From Methylobacterium crusticola (GTDB lineage: Bacteria > Pseudomonadota > Alphaproteobacteria > Rhizobiales > Beijerinckiaceae): a stretch of 64,000 bases of DNA. A program made the position numbers and the translations under genes. How positions within the stretch are numbered: the first letter of the stretch is position 1; the number at the start of each line of letters is the position of its first letter. Location of the stretch: positions 1 to 64,000 of the forward strand of contig NZ_QOWC01000019.1 in the NCBI RefSeq assembly GCF_003574465.1. Direction: 5' to 3'. This document shows, piece by piece, positions 46,807 through 54,866 of the stretch. A model generated the notes under the pieces. That model ran no database searches. It saw nothing but the letters and a program-made list of their open reading frames with translations, and was not told the DNA's origin.

Positions 46807-47757
46807 TCAGGCCCTCGCCTGGTTGAGCGCCGCGCCGAGGGTCCGCTCGGCGAGCTTCAGCTTGAACGCGTTGTCGGGGGTGGGCTTGGCGCCCGCCAGG
46901 ATGCCGGCGGCGGCCCGCTTCGCGCCCTTCGCGAGGTCCGCCTCCGCGGCCTCGACCCGCCAGGGCTTGTGCGCGAGGCCCCCGAAGGCCGCGCGCCCGG
47001 TGCCGTCCCGCTGCACCACGGCCGCCACCGAGACGAGCGCGAAGGCGTAGGACGCCCGGTCCCGGACCTTGCGGTAGACGTGCGTCCCGCCGAGGGGCCG
47101 CGGCAGCGTCACCGCGGTGATGAGCTCGCCGGGTCGCAGCGTCGTGTCGAGCTCCGGCCGGTCGCCGGGCAGGCGGTGGAAGTCGGCGATCGGGATCGCC
47201 CGCTCGCTGCCCTTGGCGTCGACCGTCTCGACGCGGGCGTCGAGGACCCGCATGGCGACCGCCATGTCGCCCGGATGCGTCGCGATGCAGGCCTCGCTGG
47301 CGCCGATGACCGCGAGCTGCCGGCTGACGCCGTCGAGGGCGGCGCAGCCGCTCCCGGGCTGGCGCTTGTTGCAGGGCTGCGCGGTGTCGTAGAAGTACGG
47401 GCAGCGGGTGCGCTGGAGCAGGTTGCCGGCGGTGGTCGCCTTGTTGCGCAGCTGCCCCGAGGCGCCGGCGAGCAGGGCCCGGCTCAGGACCGCGTAGTCC
47501 TTCCGGACCCGGGGGTCGGCCGCGAGATCGGTGTTGCGCACGAGCGCGCCGATGCGCAGCCCGCCCTCCGCGGTCGGCTCGATCCGGTCGAGGCCGAGCC
47601 CGTTGACGTCGACGAGGTGGGCGGGCGTCTCGATCTGCAGCTTCATCAGGTCGAGGAGGTTCGTGCCGCCGGCGATGAACCGCGCGCCGGGGTTGCCCGC
47701 GACGGCGGCCGCGGCCGCGGCCGGGGTGGCCGGGCGCTCGTAGGTGAAGGACCTCAT
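46807..47757 (-). CDS. paoB: Aldehyde oxidoreductase, FAD-binding subunit
   Basis: A 316-residue subunit that passes electrons from the iron-sulfur centres to FAD and an acceptor. [13 protein letters not shown] binds the FAD pyrophosphate and [18 protein letters not shown] belongs to the second FAD region. The extra cysteines there (RCPYF, QPCNKR, GSGC) match the additional [4Fe-4S] site that sets the PaoB group apart. ATG 47757 overlaps the paoA stop (ATGA). Confidence 0.95.
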   Translation of the reverse strand: MRSFTYERPATPAAAAAAVAGNPGARFIAGGTNLLDLMKLQIETPAHLVDVNGLGLDRIEPTAEGGLRIGALVRNTDLAADPRVRKDYAVLSRALLAGASGQLRNKATTAGNLLQRTRCPYFYDTAQPCNKRQPGSGCAALDGVSRQLAVIGASEACIATHPGDMAVAMRVLDARVETVDAKGSERAIPIADFHRLPGDRPELDTTLRPGELITAVTLPRPLGGTHVYRKVRDRASYAFALVSVAAVVQRDGTGRAAFGGLAHKPWRVEAAEADLAKGAKRAAAGILAGAKPTPDNAFKLKLAERTLGAALNQARA

Positions 47758-48365
47758 GCCTGCCTCCCGGCGACCTCGGTCATCGCCTCGACGATGTTGG
47801 AATAGGCGCCGCAGCGGCAGAGGTTGCCGCTCATGCGCTCGCGGATCTCGGCCTCCGTCACCGCCGGGGCGGCGGCGAGGTCGGCCGTGACGTGGCTCGG
47901 GATGCCGGCCTTGATCTCGGCGAGCACCGCGACGCCCGAGCAGATCTGGCCCGGGGTGCAGTAGCCGCACTGGTAGCCATCGTGTTTCACGAAGGCGGCC
48001 TGCATCGGGTGCAGGTTGTCGGGCTGCCCGAGCCCCTCGATGGTGGTGATCTCGGCGCCCTGGTGCATGACGGCCAGCGTCAGGCAGGCGTTGATGCGTC
48101 GCCCGTCGACGATCATCGTGCAGGCGCCGCACTGGCCGTGGTCGCAGCCCTTCTTGGAGCCGGTCAGGTGCAGGTGCTCGCGCGCCGCGTCGAGCAGGCT
48201 GGTGCGGGTGTCGAGGTCGAGGTCGCGCCGCTGCCCGTTCACCGTGAGGGCGACCTTCGCCATCACGGGCGTGTCGGCGGCGGCGATCGCGGCGCCGGCC
48301 CGCGTCGGGAGCGTCGTCAGGGCCGCGGCGGCCGACGCGCCGGCGACCAGCTCGCGGCGGCTCAT
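47754..48365 (-). CDS. paoA: Aldehyde oxidoreductase, [2Fe-2S] subunit, Tat-exported
   Basis: A 203-residue subunit that carries two [2Fe-2S] clusters and the Tat signal ([16 protein letters not shown]) that exports the whole complex. [16 protein letters not shown] and CLTLA form the plant-type cluster, and GYCTPGQIC with GNLCRCGAY the second. ATG 48365 has AGGAGA 7 nt upstream, favoured over the in-frame ATG 48388. Confidence 0.95.
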   Translation of the reverse strand: MSRRELVAGASAAAALTTLPTRAGAAIAAADTPVMAKVALTVNGQRRDLDLDTRTSLLDAAREHLHLTGSKKGCDHGQCGACTMIVDGRRINACLTLAVMHQGAEITTIEGLGQPDNLHPMQAAFVKHDGYQCGYCTPGQICSGVAVLAEIKAGIPSHVTADLAAAPAVTEAEIRERMSGNLCRCGAYSNIVEAMTEVAGRQA

Positions 48366-48919
48366 TTCGAATTCTCCTGGTCGTCCCATCTCGGTCTCCG
48401 GAGCGGTTGCGTGGACGGGCCCGCGCGGGGCGGCCCGTCGAAAGCGGGATTCCCGGGGTAACTCGGGCACCTTGGATAAGGTCCAAGGTACCGCGCGCGC
48501 TCCCGGCGATCAGGGGTCCAAACCCGCATAGGGCTATGAGCGCGTCTCATGAATCGGGCCGGCGATGCGCCCCGCGACGGCGGGCCCGGGGCGCATCGCC
48601 GTGGGCGACGACCCGGCCATCGGCCGGCACGGGACCCGGCCGCGAAGGCGGATCGCGCCGGGCGCGCGCTCCCCTCAGCGACCGATGGTCGCCGTCGGGT
48701 CCTAGGGGCGGCGCCCGCACCCCGTCCCGGTGCCCGGCCGCCGCGCCGGATCCCGGCGAGGTCGCCCGGCGCGAGGTCGCGGCTTCCCGGCCGGCGATGC
48801 GGGCGCGTCGACATCCCGGCAGCCGATGGCCGGGAGCCGGAAGGCCGCCCGCGCCGCGGGCGCGTGGCGTCGCGGCGCTGCCTGCCCGCCGGCCGAGGCG
48901 CGCCCGGGCGCCCGGGAGG
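48366..48919. other. Regulatory gap between paoA and the cupin gene
   Basis: This 554-nt non-coding interval lies upstream of paoA. It contains the 27-nt box at 48526-48552. The remaining sequence, GC-rich, shows no gene. Confidence 0.6.
48526..48552. promoter_or_regulatory. Shared LysR-type box upstream of paoABC
   Basis: It reads GCATAGGGCTATGAGCGCGT then CTCATGA, with a perfect ATGAG-N5-CTCAT dyad at 48536-48550. The same box, 21 of 27 positions or more, recurs at 49412-49438 over the cupin/LysR divergent promoter. It lies about 160 nt before paoA. Confidence 0.65.
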
Positions 48920-49315
48920 TCAGGCCCGGTACTGCGCGTCGGTGACCTTCTCCATCCAGGTGACGGGGCTGCCGTCGCGCTTCTCCTGGATGGCGATGTG
49001 GCTCATGCCCGTGGCGGCGGTGGCCCCGTGCCAGTGCTTCTCGCCGGGCTCGAACCAGACCACGTCGCCGGGCCGGATCTCCTGCACCGGGCCGCCCTCG
49101 CGCTGCGCCCATCCGAGGCCCGCCGTGACGATCAGCGTCTGTCCGAAGGGATGGGTGTGCCACGCGGTGCGGGCCCCCGGCTCGAAGGTCACGTGCGCGC
49201 CCGCGACCCGGGCCGGCTCGGGCGGGCTGAACAGCGGGTCGACGCGGACCGAGCCGGTGAACCACTCGGCCGAGCCCTTGCCCGAGGGCTGCGAGCCGCT
49301 GCGCCTGATCTCCAT
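48920..49315 (-). CDS. Cupin-domain protein (mandelonitrile lyase-like)
   Basis: A 131-residue single-domain cupin without signal peptide. [20 protein letters not shown] carries the metal-binding His-x-His, followed by [16 protein letters not shown] with the third His and the terminal VTDAQYR. The family includes manganese-dependent cupin hydroxynitrile lyases and related oxidoreductase-linked proteins. ATG 49315 has GGGAG upstream. It is an intact paralogue of the frameshifted cupin after paoC and is divergent from a LysR gene. Confidence 0.88.
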   Translation of the reverse strand: MEIRRSGSQPSGKGSAEWFTGSVRVDPLFSPPEPARVAGAHVTFEPGARTAWHTHPFGQTLIVTAGLGWAQREGGPVQEIRPGDVVWFEPGEKHWHGATAATGMSHIAIQEKRDGSPVTWMEKVTDAQYRA

Positions 49316-49411
49316 GGCCTGATCTCCCGATGGCAATGCGGCCCGCACGGGCCGCGTGTGCATGGCCGCAAGGTAACCCTTGCCCGCCTCCGCGTTTAGG
49401 TGGTCAAAGCG

Positions 49412-49438
49412 GCATGGGGCTATGAACGAGGCTCATGA
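49412..49438. promoter_or_regulatory. Second copy of the LysR-type box, abutting the LysR start
   Basis: GCATGGGGCTATGAACGAGG then CTCATGA, with ATGAA-N5-CTCAT as dyad. It ends at the base before the LysR GTG, so binding there would also block the regulator's own expression. The homologous box is 900 nt away, upstream of paoABC. Confidence 0.65.
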
Positions 49439-50332
49439 GTGGCGCGGGAGAACCTGAACGACCTCCTCGCCTTCGTGGCGGTGGCCCGCGAGCGGAGCTT
49501 CACCCGGGCGGCGGCGCAGCTCGGCGTGTCGCAATCGGCCCTGAGCCACAGCATGCGGGGGCTCGAGGCGCGGCTGGGCCTGCGGCTCCTGACCCGCACC
49601 ACCCGCAGCGTCGCGACGACGGATGCCGGCGAGCGGCTCCTGCGCAATGTGGCGCCGAAGGTGGAGGAGATCGAGGCGGAGCTCGCCGCGCTCAGGGCGA
49701 TGCGGGACAAGCCCGCCGGCACCATCCGGATCACGGCGGGCGAGCACGCGGCCCAGACCATCCTGATGCCGGGGCTGCGCCGGCTCCTGCCGGACTACCC
49801 GGACGTCGCCGTGGAGGTCGTCATCGACAACGGCCTGACGAACATCGTCAGCGAGCGCTACGACGCGGGCGTGCGGCTCGGCGAGCAGGTCGAGAAGGAC
49901 ATGGTGGCGGTGCGCGTCGGCCCGGACATGCGCATGGCCGTCGTCGGCTCGCCCGGCTACTTCGCGGGCCGCCGCAAGCCCCGCACGCCCCAGGAACTGA
50001 CGGACCACCGCTGCATCAACCTGCGCCTGCCGACGCGCGGGGGCCTCTACGCCTGGGAGTTCGAGAAGGGCGACCGCGCGCTGAACGTGCGGGTCGAGGG
50101 ACAGGTGGTGATCAACAGCACGGCCCTGATCCTGGAGGCGGCCCTCGACGGGCTGGGCCTCGCCTACCTGCCGGAGGACCGCGTGCAGCCCTACCTCGAC
50201 GGGGGGCGCCTGAAGCGCGTCCTCGCCGAGTGGTGCGCGCCGTTTCCCGGCTACCACCTCTACTACACGAGCCGGCGCCAGCCCGCCCCGGCCTTCGCCC
50301 TGCTGGTCGAGGCGCTGCGCTACCGGGCGTGA
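49439..50332 (+). CDS. LysR-family transcriptional regulator of the cupin/pao genes
   Basis: A 297-residue regulator. The winged helix has LNDLLAFVAVARERSFTRAA and VSQSALSHSMRGLEARLGLR, and the effector domain starts at GTIRITAGEHAAQ. This subtype is often divergent from cupin or oxidoreductase genes. It begins at GTG 49439, just inside the shared box. It is the obvious candidate to bind both boxes. Confidence 0.92.
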   Translation: MARENLNDLLAFVAVARERSFTRAAAQLGVSQSALSHSMRGLEARLGLRLLTRTTRSVATTDAGERLLRNVAPKVEEIEAELAALRAMRDKPAGTIRITAGEHAAQTILMPGLRRLLPDYPDVAVEVVIDNGLTNIVSERYDAGVRLGEQVEKDMVAVRVGPDMRMAVVGSPGYFAGRRKPRTPQELTDHRCINLRLPTRGGLYAWEFEKGDRALNVRVEGQVVINSTALILEAALDGLGLAYLPEDRVQPYLDGGRLKRVLAEWCAPFPGYHLYYTSRRQPAPAFALLVEALRYRA

Positions 50333-50394
50333 GCCCGCCCCGGCCGCGCCCGGGGGACGCGCGGGGGCGAGGCCGTCGGCCCGTCCGGGTTCGC

Positions 50395-51369
50395 TCAGGC
50401 GGCGCGGGCGTGCGGACGCCGCGCGGCCTGGTCGACGGCCGCGACCACCGCCGCGGGGGCGAGATGGTGGATCATGTGCCCCATGCCCGGGACGACGACG
50501 AGTGTGCTCTGCGGCAGCTCGCCGTGCAGCCGCTCCGATTGACGGCCGACATCGGCGACCTGGTCGTCCGCGCCCGCGATGATCACGACCGGCAGCGCCA
50601 GGTCGCGGTAATGCTCCTGGAGCTCCACCGTGACGGGCGTCATCAGGGCCGCGTCCTCGGCCGAGGCCCGCAGCTGGGAGGGCCGCAGCATGAGGTCCTT
50701 CGGGAACTGCCGGTCGAAGCGCTCGGGCACGGGGGCCGGTGCGAACATCGTCCGGATCAGGCCCGGCAGCATCAGCCTGCCGACCAGCGGCGACACGGTG
50801 TAGCGCAGGACGTCGCCGAGCACCGGGATCGCGGGCGGCGAGAACAGCAGCACGTCGGCGCGCAGGGTCGGGTAGTAGTAGCCCGAGGCCAGCACCAGGC
50901 TGCGCACGAGCCCGGGCGCCTGCAGCGCGAGGGCGACCGCGACCAGGCTGCCCCAGGAATGGCCGAGCACCACCGCCTGCGTGACGCCGAGCTGCTGCAG
51001 CGCCTTCTGGAACAGCGTCGCGTGGGCCCGCGGCGTCCACACGCCGCGCGGGCGCTCGCTGTAGCCGTAGCCCGGCCGGTCGATGAGGATGACCCGGTAG
51101 CGCTCGGCGAGCTCGTCGACGATGCCGCTGACCAGGAAGTCCTGGATCATGGTGCCGTTGCCGTGGATGAGCAGCAGCGGCTCGCCCCGGCCGCGCTCGA
51201 GGTAGTGCAGGCGCACGCCGTCGACGGTCATGAAGCGGCCGACGGGCGGCTCGCGCCGCTCCGCCTCCCGGGTCCTGGCGACCGCGTGGAGCGCGGACGC
51301 GCCCAGGGCGGCCGCCGATCCGAGGAGGGCCGGGGCGAGCCAGGTGCGCGCGGTGACGGGCTGCGTCAT
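50395..51369 (-). CDS. Alpha/beta hydrolase with N-terminal membrane anchor
   Basis: A 324-residue hydrolase. An N-terminal hydrophobic segment (LAPALLGSAAALGASALHAV) anchors or exports it. The core has LLLIHGNGTMIQDF (oxyanion HGN), the nucleophile elbow VLGHSWGSL, an acid in GADDQVADV and the histidine in GMGHMIHH. Substrate unknown. ATG 51369 is preferred; the frame is open further upstream without protein character. Confidence 0.9.
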   Translation of the reverse strand: MTQPVTARTWLAPALLGSAAALGASALHAVARTREAERREPPVGRFMTVDGVRLHYLERGRGEPLLLIHGNGTMIQDFLVSGIVDELAERYRVILIDRPGYGYSERPRGVWTPRAHATLFQKALQQLGVTQAVVLGHSWGSLVAVALALQAPGLVRSLVLASGYYYPTLRADVLLFSPPAIPVLGDVLRYTVSPLVGRLMLPGLIRTMFAPAPVPERFDRQFPKDLMLRPSQLRASAEDAALMTPVTVELQEHYRDLALPVVIIAGADDQVADVGRQSERLHGELPQSTLVVVPGMGHMIHHLAPAAVVAAVDQAARRPHARAA

Positions 51370-51461
51370 GGTGGGATCCTGTCGTGGCTGGGGCGGCACG
51401 CCGGTCGCGGAGCGATCCGACGCGGGGTCGCCGGGGGGCATGGATGGGGACGCTGCGCGCC

Positions 51462-51719
51462 CTACGCGGCCGTCAGGCGCTTCGTGTTCGCGGCGACGTG
51501 CTCCCGGTAGCGGGACACGACCGTCTCGAGCGAGCCGCCGCCCATCAGCGTCGCGGTGGCCTCGACGGCGGCATCGATCTTCTCGGCGACCATCGCGGCC
51601 GCCTCGTCCCGACCGTCCCGGCCGCCCCAGGCCAGTCGGACGAGCCGGAGCTCGACCACCTTCTGGGATTCGAGGGCGAGCATCATGGCGCTGAAGAGGG
51701 GGAAGAAGGGGTTGTACAT
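51462..51719 (-). CDS. Hypothetical 85-residue protein, phasin-like helix
   Basis: A small, mostly helical protein (FFPLFSAMMLALESQKVVEL, DEAAAMVAEKIDAAVEATATL, VVSRYREHVAANTKRL). The pattern of amphipathic helices recalls phasin-like and polyhydroxyalkanoate-associated proteins, but this is weak. It starts 92 nt downstream of no other gene and ends 92 nt before the hydrolase start on the same strand, so the two may be co-transcribed. Confidence 0.6.
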   Translation of the reverse strand: MYNPFFPLFSAMMLALESQKVVELRLVRLAWGGRDGRDEAAAMVAEKIDAAVEATATLMGGGSLETVVSRYREHVAANTKRLTAA

Positions 51720-52082
51720 GACGGGCTCCGCGCCGCGCGGCGCGAGGGGCCCGTGCGACCAGTTTTGGAGGGACAGGGCGGCCCCGCGAAGCGCGGGGCG
51801 CTCCGTGGCGCCGGATTCGTATCCGCGTGTGGCGCAAGGCCGGCGCGGACGTCGCCCGCAGAGCCGTGAGGGCCTTCGTTCCTGCGCCGGATCGATGAAG
51901 ACCGCGCGCCGCCATCGGCACGCCGGTTCGGGCGGCCAGCCGGGAAGGTTGTCTCATCTATGTCGTGACGATCCGATTGCTTTCAAGGCCGAAAATATTG
52001 TTTTGGGAAAACATATCGGTCCGAGTCTATCATACATCAGGATTGCGGCATAATTGTCCGACCACGCGGCGCGAGGGGCTCT
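51720..52082. other. Gap with an AT-rich centre
   Basis: From about 51955 to 52065 the sequence is AT-rich and carries TGTTTT-GGG-AAAACA (51999-52013), a 6-bp dyad. It may include promoter elements or a 3' end for the small gene to its right. No gene is visible. Confidence 0.5.
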
Positions 52083-52301
52083 CTACCGATACGAGGGCGC
52101 AACCCGATGCCGCAACCGCCGGGCCGCCTCGTCGGAGCGCCGGGGGAGGGGGCCGGGCGTGGGGTCCCGTGTCGGCCCGACGCCCCAGGACCAGCGCGCG
52201 GGCGGCCACTGACCGGCCCCGGGCGGCCCGGCCCTGCCGGCCGCGGCTTCGGCGGCCGCGTATTCCAGCCTCATGTCCTCGATTTCCGCCGGTCCGATCA
52301 T
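52083..52301 (-). CDS. Hypothetical 72-residue protein
   Basis: ATG 52301 is preceded by GAGGAG, a strong ribosome-binding site. The first 25 residues (MIGPAEIEDMRLEYAAAEAA) look like a soluble helix; the rest is Pro/Arg-rich. Function unknown. The open frame extends upstream but without protein character. Confidence 0.45.
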   Translation of the reverse strand: MIGPAEIEDMRLEYAAAEAAAGRAGPPGAGQWPPARWSWGVGPTRDPTPGPLPRRSDEAARRLRHRVAPSYR

Positions 52302-52552
52302 GATCGCTCCTCGGCGGTCTTGCTGCACCGCAAAACGCAACAGACGGTCCCTGGAACGGGTTCCATGCCGGCTGCCGATCGCCGGGCAGGCCGCACCGGC
52401 CGGGAGGGTCGGACCGCCCGCGAGCCCGCGATCGCGCGGGCTCGCGGGCGGCGGCAAGCGGGCCGCGTTGGCGGGGGCGCGCGGCCGGGATCGGCCGGGT
52501 GGACGCGGGGTCGGCACGGGCGCGCCGCGCGGGGCCCGGCGCGGTCAGGCCG

Positions 52553-53122
52553 TCAGAGCACGGCTTCGATGAGGCCGAGCGCCTTTGCCTCCTCCGCCTC
52601 GATGTACCAGTTCGCCGGCGCGCGCTCGAGGACCTCCTCCATCGTCACGCGCGAGCCGTTGATGAGGTTGGCGAAACCCTCGTTCTGGATCGCGATCGAG
52701 CTCTCGATCTCGTGCAGGGTGGCCTTCACGGTCGCGATGCAGGTCGTCAGCGGCCCGTCGATCCGCAGCTCCTTCGAGAGCTTGCGCTCGTGGATCATCA
52801 GCCGCGCGCCTCGCGTGAGGTAGCGGTTGGCGCGCGCGAAGAAGCTCATGAACGTCGTGCCGGCCGAGTAGATCGCCGCCTTGCCGAGGAAGACGAAGCG
52901 GCGCTCCGCGTCCATCTCGCTCACGAACCGGATGTCCTCGCCCATCATGCGCGCGACCTCGGGGTCGCCCCCGAGCGTGGAGAGTTCGACGACCACGAGG
53001 TCCTGCTGCGAGGCGTGATCGAGCTGGCGGCGGAAGTCCTTGTACATGTCGTAGTCCACCGGACCCGACAGCAGGATGGCGGGCGCCCGGAAGGCGGGCG
53101 GGGAGAGCGGCGTGACGTTCAT
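52553..53122 (-). CDS. ClpP-like serine protease (S14 family), divergent active site
   Basis: A 189-residue ClpP-fold protein. ILLSGPVDYDMYKDFRRQL is the first crotonase-like unit, STLGGDPEVARMM matches the NSPGG loop of ClpP, the nucleophile is Ser86 in IYSAGTTFM and the His111 in MIHERK. Canonical ClpP has GxASMA here and a longer handle helix. There is no ClpX or ClpA gene near. ATG 53122 has AGGAG upstream. It may act as a stand-alone peptidase or with a shared unfoldase. Confidence 0.8.
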   Translation of the reverse strand: MNVTPLSPPAFRAPAILLSGPVDYDMYKDFRRQLDHASQQDLVVVELSTLGGDPEVARMMGEDIRFVSEMDAERRFVFLGKAAIYSAGTTFMSFFARANRYLTRGARLMIHERKLSKELRIDGPLTTCIATVKATLHEIESSIAIQNEGFANLINGSRVTMEEVLERAPANWYIEAEEAKALGLIEAVL

Positions 53123-53509
53123 GGCGGCTCCTGTGGGACGGCTCGTGCGAGCACGATCCGTGCCGCATCGGGGGCGGCCCGTCACGCGCCCGAGCCGACG
53201 CCGCGCGCCCCTGCCGGGTCCGGACACGCCGCAGGATCGGGGGCGGCCCCGGCGTCGCCCGCGGGCGGGTTCCGGTCGCCTCGGCGACAAAGCGAGCGGG
53301 CCGGAGGCCGGCGGCGGATCCCCGGATGCCGGCATCCGGCCCGCAGTCGCGCCGGCACGGGGGGAATGGGGTTCCAGGAGCCGACGCACGGCCGATGATA
53401 GCCAGGCTCGGCCGTGATACAACGGCCGGGACGCTCGGGCGCCCCGCTCCGGTCGCCCGGCTCCCGGCCCGCCGGCGGCGCCGGGCGGGCGGGGCTGGCA
53501 GGTGCAACG
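53123..53509. other. Intergenic, nothing recognised before the sRNA terminator
   Basis: This 387-nt GC-rich gap should hold the ClpP-like promoter. No gene or repeat was recognised. Confidence 0.5.
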
Positions 53510-53537
53510 AAAAAGGGGCCGCCCTTGCGAGCGGCCC
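53510..53537 (-). terminator. Intrinsic terminator of the candidate sRNA
   Basis: GGGCCGC (53537-53531) pairs with GCGGCCC (53522-53516) across an 8-nt loop, and CTTTTT follows on the minus strand. It is the clearest rho-independent terminator in the window. Confidence 0.85.
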
Positions 53538-53600
53538 GAGTCAGGGAGGAAACGCCCTAGGAGGGCTGCGGCACGACGATCAGATCGCCATGCCGCACTG
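53510..53600 (-). ncRNA. Candidate trans-acting small RNA with CCUCC motifs (suhB/mmgR-like)
   Basis: Read on the minus strand: a 14-bp hairpin (53597-53584 with 53580-53567, triloop CUG, two G-U pairs), then a single-stranded stretch with CCUCCUAGGG and UUUCCUCCC, then an intrinsic terminator. The CCUCC segments could pair with ribosome-binding sites, as in the alphaproteobacterial anti-Shine-Dalgarno sRNAs (suhB/mmgR and cuckoo types). The 5' end is uncertain. The family match is from memory, not from a covariance search. Confidence 0.6.
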
Positions 53601-53775
53601 CACAAACGCATGCTGCGCTGCAATGTTCCCTCGGAGCGGAGGCCCGCGACCGCGACTACCGGGCGGCCGACCCGCGGCGGAGCGCCCGCCCGGAGGGTTC
53701 GGCCTTCGGCCGGCGCGCCGTCGGCGTGCCGGGGACGCGCCCCTGTCCGGCGCCGCGTCCGGCAGCGACGACCCG

Positions 53776-53985
53776 TCAGGCGGGATCCCAGTCGGGCTGG
53801 TCCGCGACGAGCGAGGCGGCGAAGGCCGCGAGCGGCACCGGCTCGCCCCCCGGGGGCGCGACCGCGACGGTCCCGATGCCTTCCCGCTCGAGGGTCCGGC
53901 CGGTCGCCACGGCGGCCGCGGCAGTGTCGCGCCCGAGCGTCAGCGGCCCGGCCGCGGTCTCGATGATGACGTGAAACGTGCTCAT
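53776..53985 (-). CDS. Hypothetical 69-residue protein
   Basis: A small soluble protein (STFHVIIETAAGPLTLGRD, TAAAAVATGRTLEREG, IGTVAVAPPGGEPV) with a strand-helix-strand pattern. ATG 53985 has GAGGG 5 nt upstream. No family is recognised. It precedes the candidate sRNA on the same strand. Confidence 0.6.
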   Translation of the reverse strand: MSTFHVIIETAAGPLTLGRDTAAAAVATGRTLEREGIGTVAVAPPGGEPVPLAAFAASLVADQPDWDPA

Positions 53986-54088
53986 GGTCCCTCGCGCCCC
54001 GCCGGTTGCCGCCACGGCGGGGCCGTTGTCGCCTCGGGCGGCGGCCCGGTGCTCCGCGGACGCCGCCCGGGGCGCCCGCGCCCGGATG

Positions 54089-54505
54089 CTACTCCGCGGC
54101 CTTCCGGCGGTCCTTGCCGAACCCGAAGCTCTTGGCGAGCTCGGAGCGGGCCGCGGCGTAGTTGGTGGCCACCATGGGATAGTCGTGCGGCAGGCCCCAC
54201 TTCCGGCGGTACTCGTCCGCCGTGAGGCCGCGCCCCGAGAGGTGGCGCTTGAGGGACTTGTAGGGCTTGCCGTCCTCGAGGCTGATGATGTGGTCCGGCG
54301 TGATCGTCTTGCGGATCGGCACCGGGGGCGTCAGCTTCTCGGGCGCGGGGGCGGCCGGCTCGGCCAGGGTGGCGAGCGAGGCGTGCACGGACGCGATCAG
54401 ATCCGGCAGATCGGTCGGTCTGATGGTGTTGTTCGAGACGTAAGCGCTGATGACGTCGGCCGTCAGATCGATCAACGCAGTGTCAGGTGGTTCGTTCTCG
54501 CTCAT
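54089..54505 (-). CDS. MucR-family transcriptional regulator lacking the first zinc ligand
   Basis: A 138-residue Ros/MucR regulator, which in Hyphomicrobiales controls exopolysaccharide, motility and virulence genes and coats AT-rich DNA. LTADVISAYVSNNTI and the IRKTITPDHIISLEDGKPY line lead into the zinc-finger region KSLKRHLSGRGLTADEYRRK and LPHDYPMVATNYAAARSELA. The usual Cys before LEDGK is Ser, and the second Cys is also absent, so the finger may not hold zinc in the normal way. Some family members are known to lack these cysteines. It lies alone. Confidence 0.92.
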   Translation of the reverse strand: MSENEPPDTALIDLTADVISAYVSNNTIRPTDLPDLIASVHASLATLAEPAAPAPEKLTPPVPIRKTITPDHIISLEDGKPYKSLKRHLSGRGLTADEYRRKWGLPHDYPMVATNYAAARSELAKSFGFGKDRRKAAE

Positions 54506-54866
54506 CTGGGTCTCCTGTTACTGGGGGATCTACATGATAAATTCTGCTCTGACTAGCAAGTCACGAGAAATTAACCGATCTCGGCCGCGGCCGCGGAGAA
54601 AACCCCTGTCCGGCTAGGTGCTTAACCCGATCGCCGGCGATCGCGGCGGCGAGCGCGGCAACCCCGCCCGGCCGGCTCCCTCCGCCGCAACGCGCGGCAC
54701 GGAATCGGCGTCGGTCGACCCCGTGGCGGGGCGCGCCGTTCCCCGCCATCCCGGTAGGAGATTGATAACTCTCAATAACAACCGAAGATTGCAATTTCTG
54801 TCACCTTCGGGATCCTGACGATCGCGCCGGAGCCCCGGCCCTGCTCCCGTCGGGTGGTCTCTCATC
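54506..54866. other. Divergent MucR / GGDEF-EAL intergenic region
   Basis: This 361-nt region has AT-rich patches near 54530-54575 and 54765-54800, likely the two promoters. MucR proteins favour AT-rich DNA, so the near patch may be autoregulatory. No gene seen. Confidence 0.5.

Noticed and set aside
51999-52013. Intrinsic terminator at TGTTTT-GGG-AAAACA
   Set aside because: The stem is only 6 bp of mostly A-T pairs and no T-run follows; it is mentioned only as a dyad.
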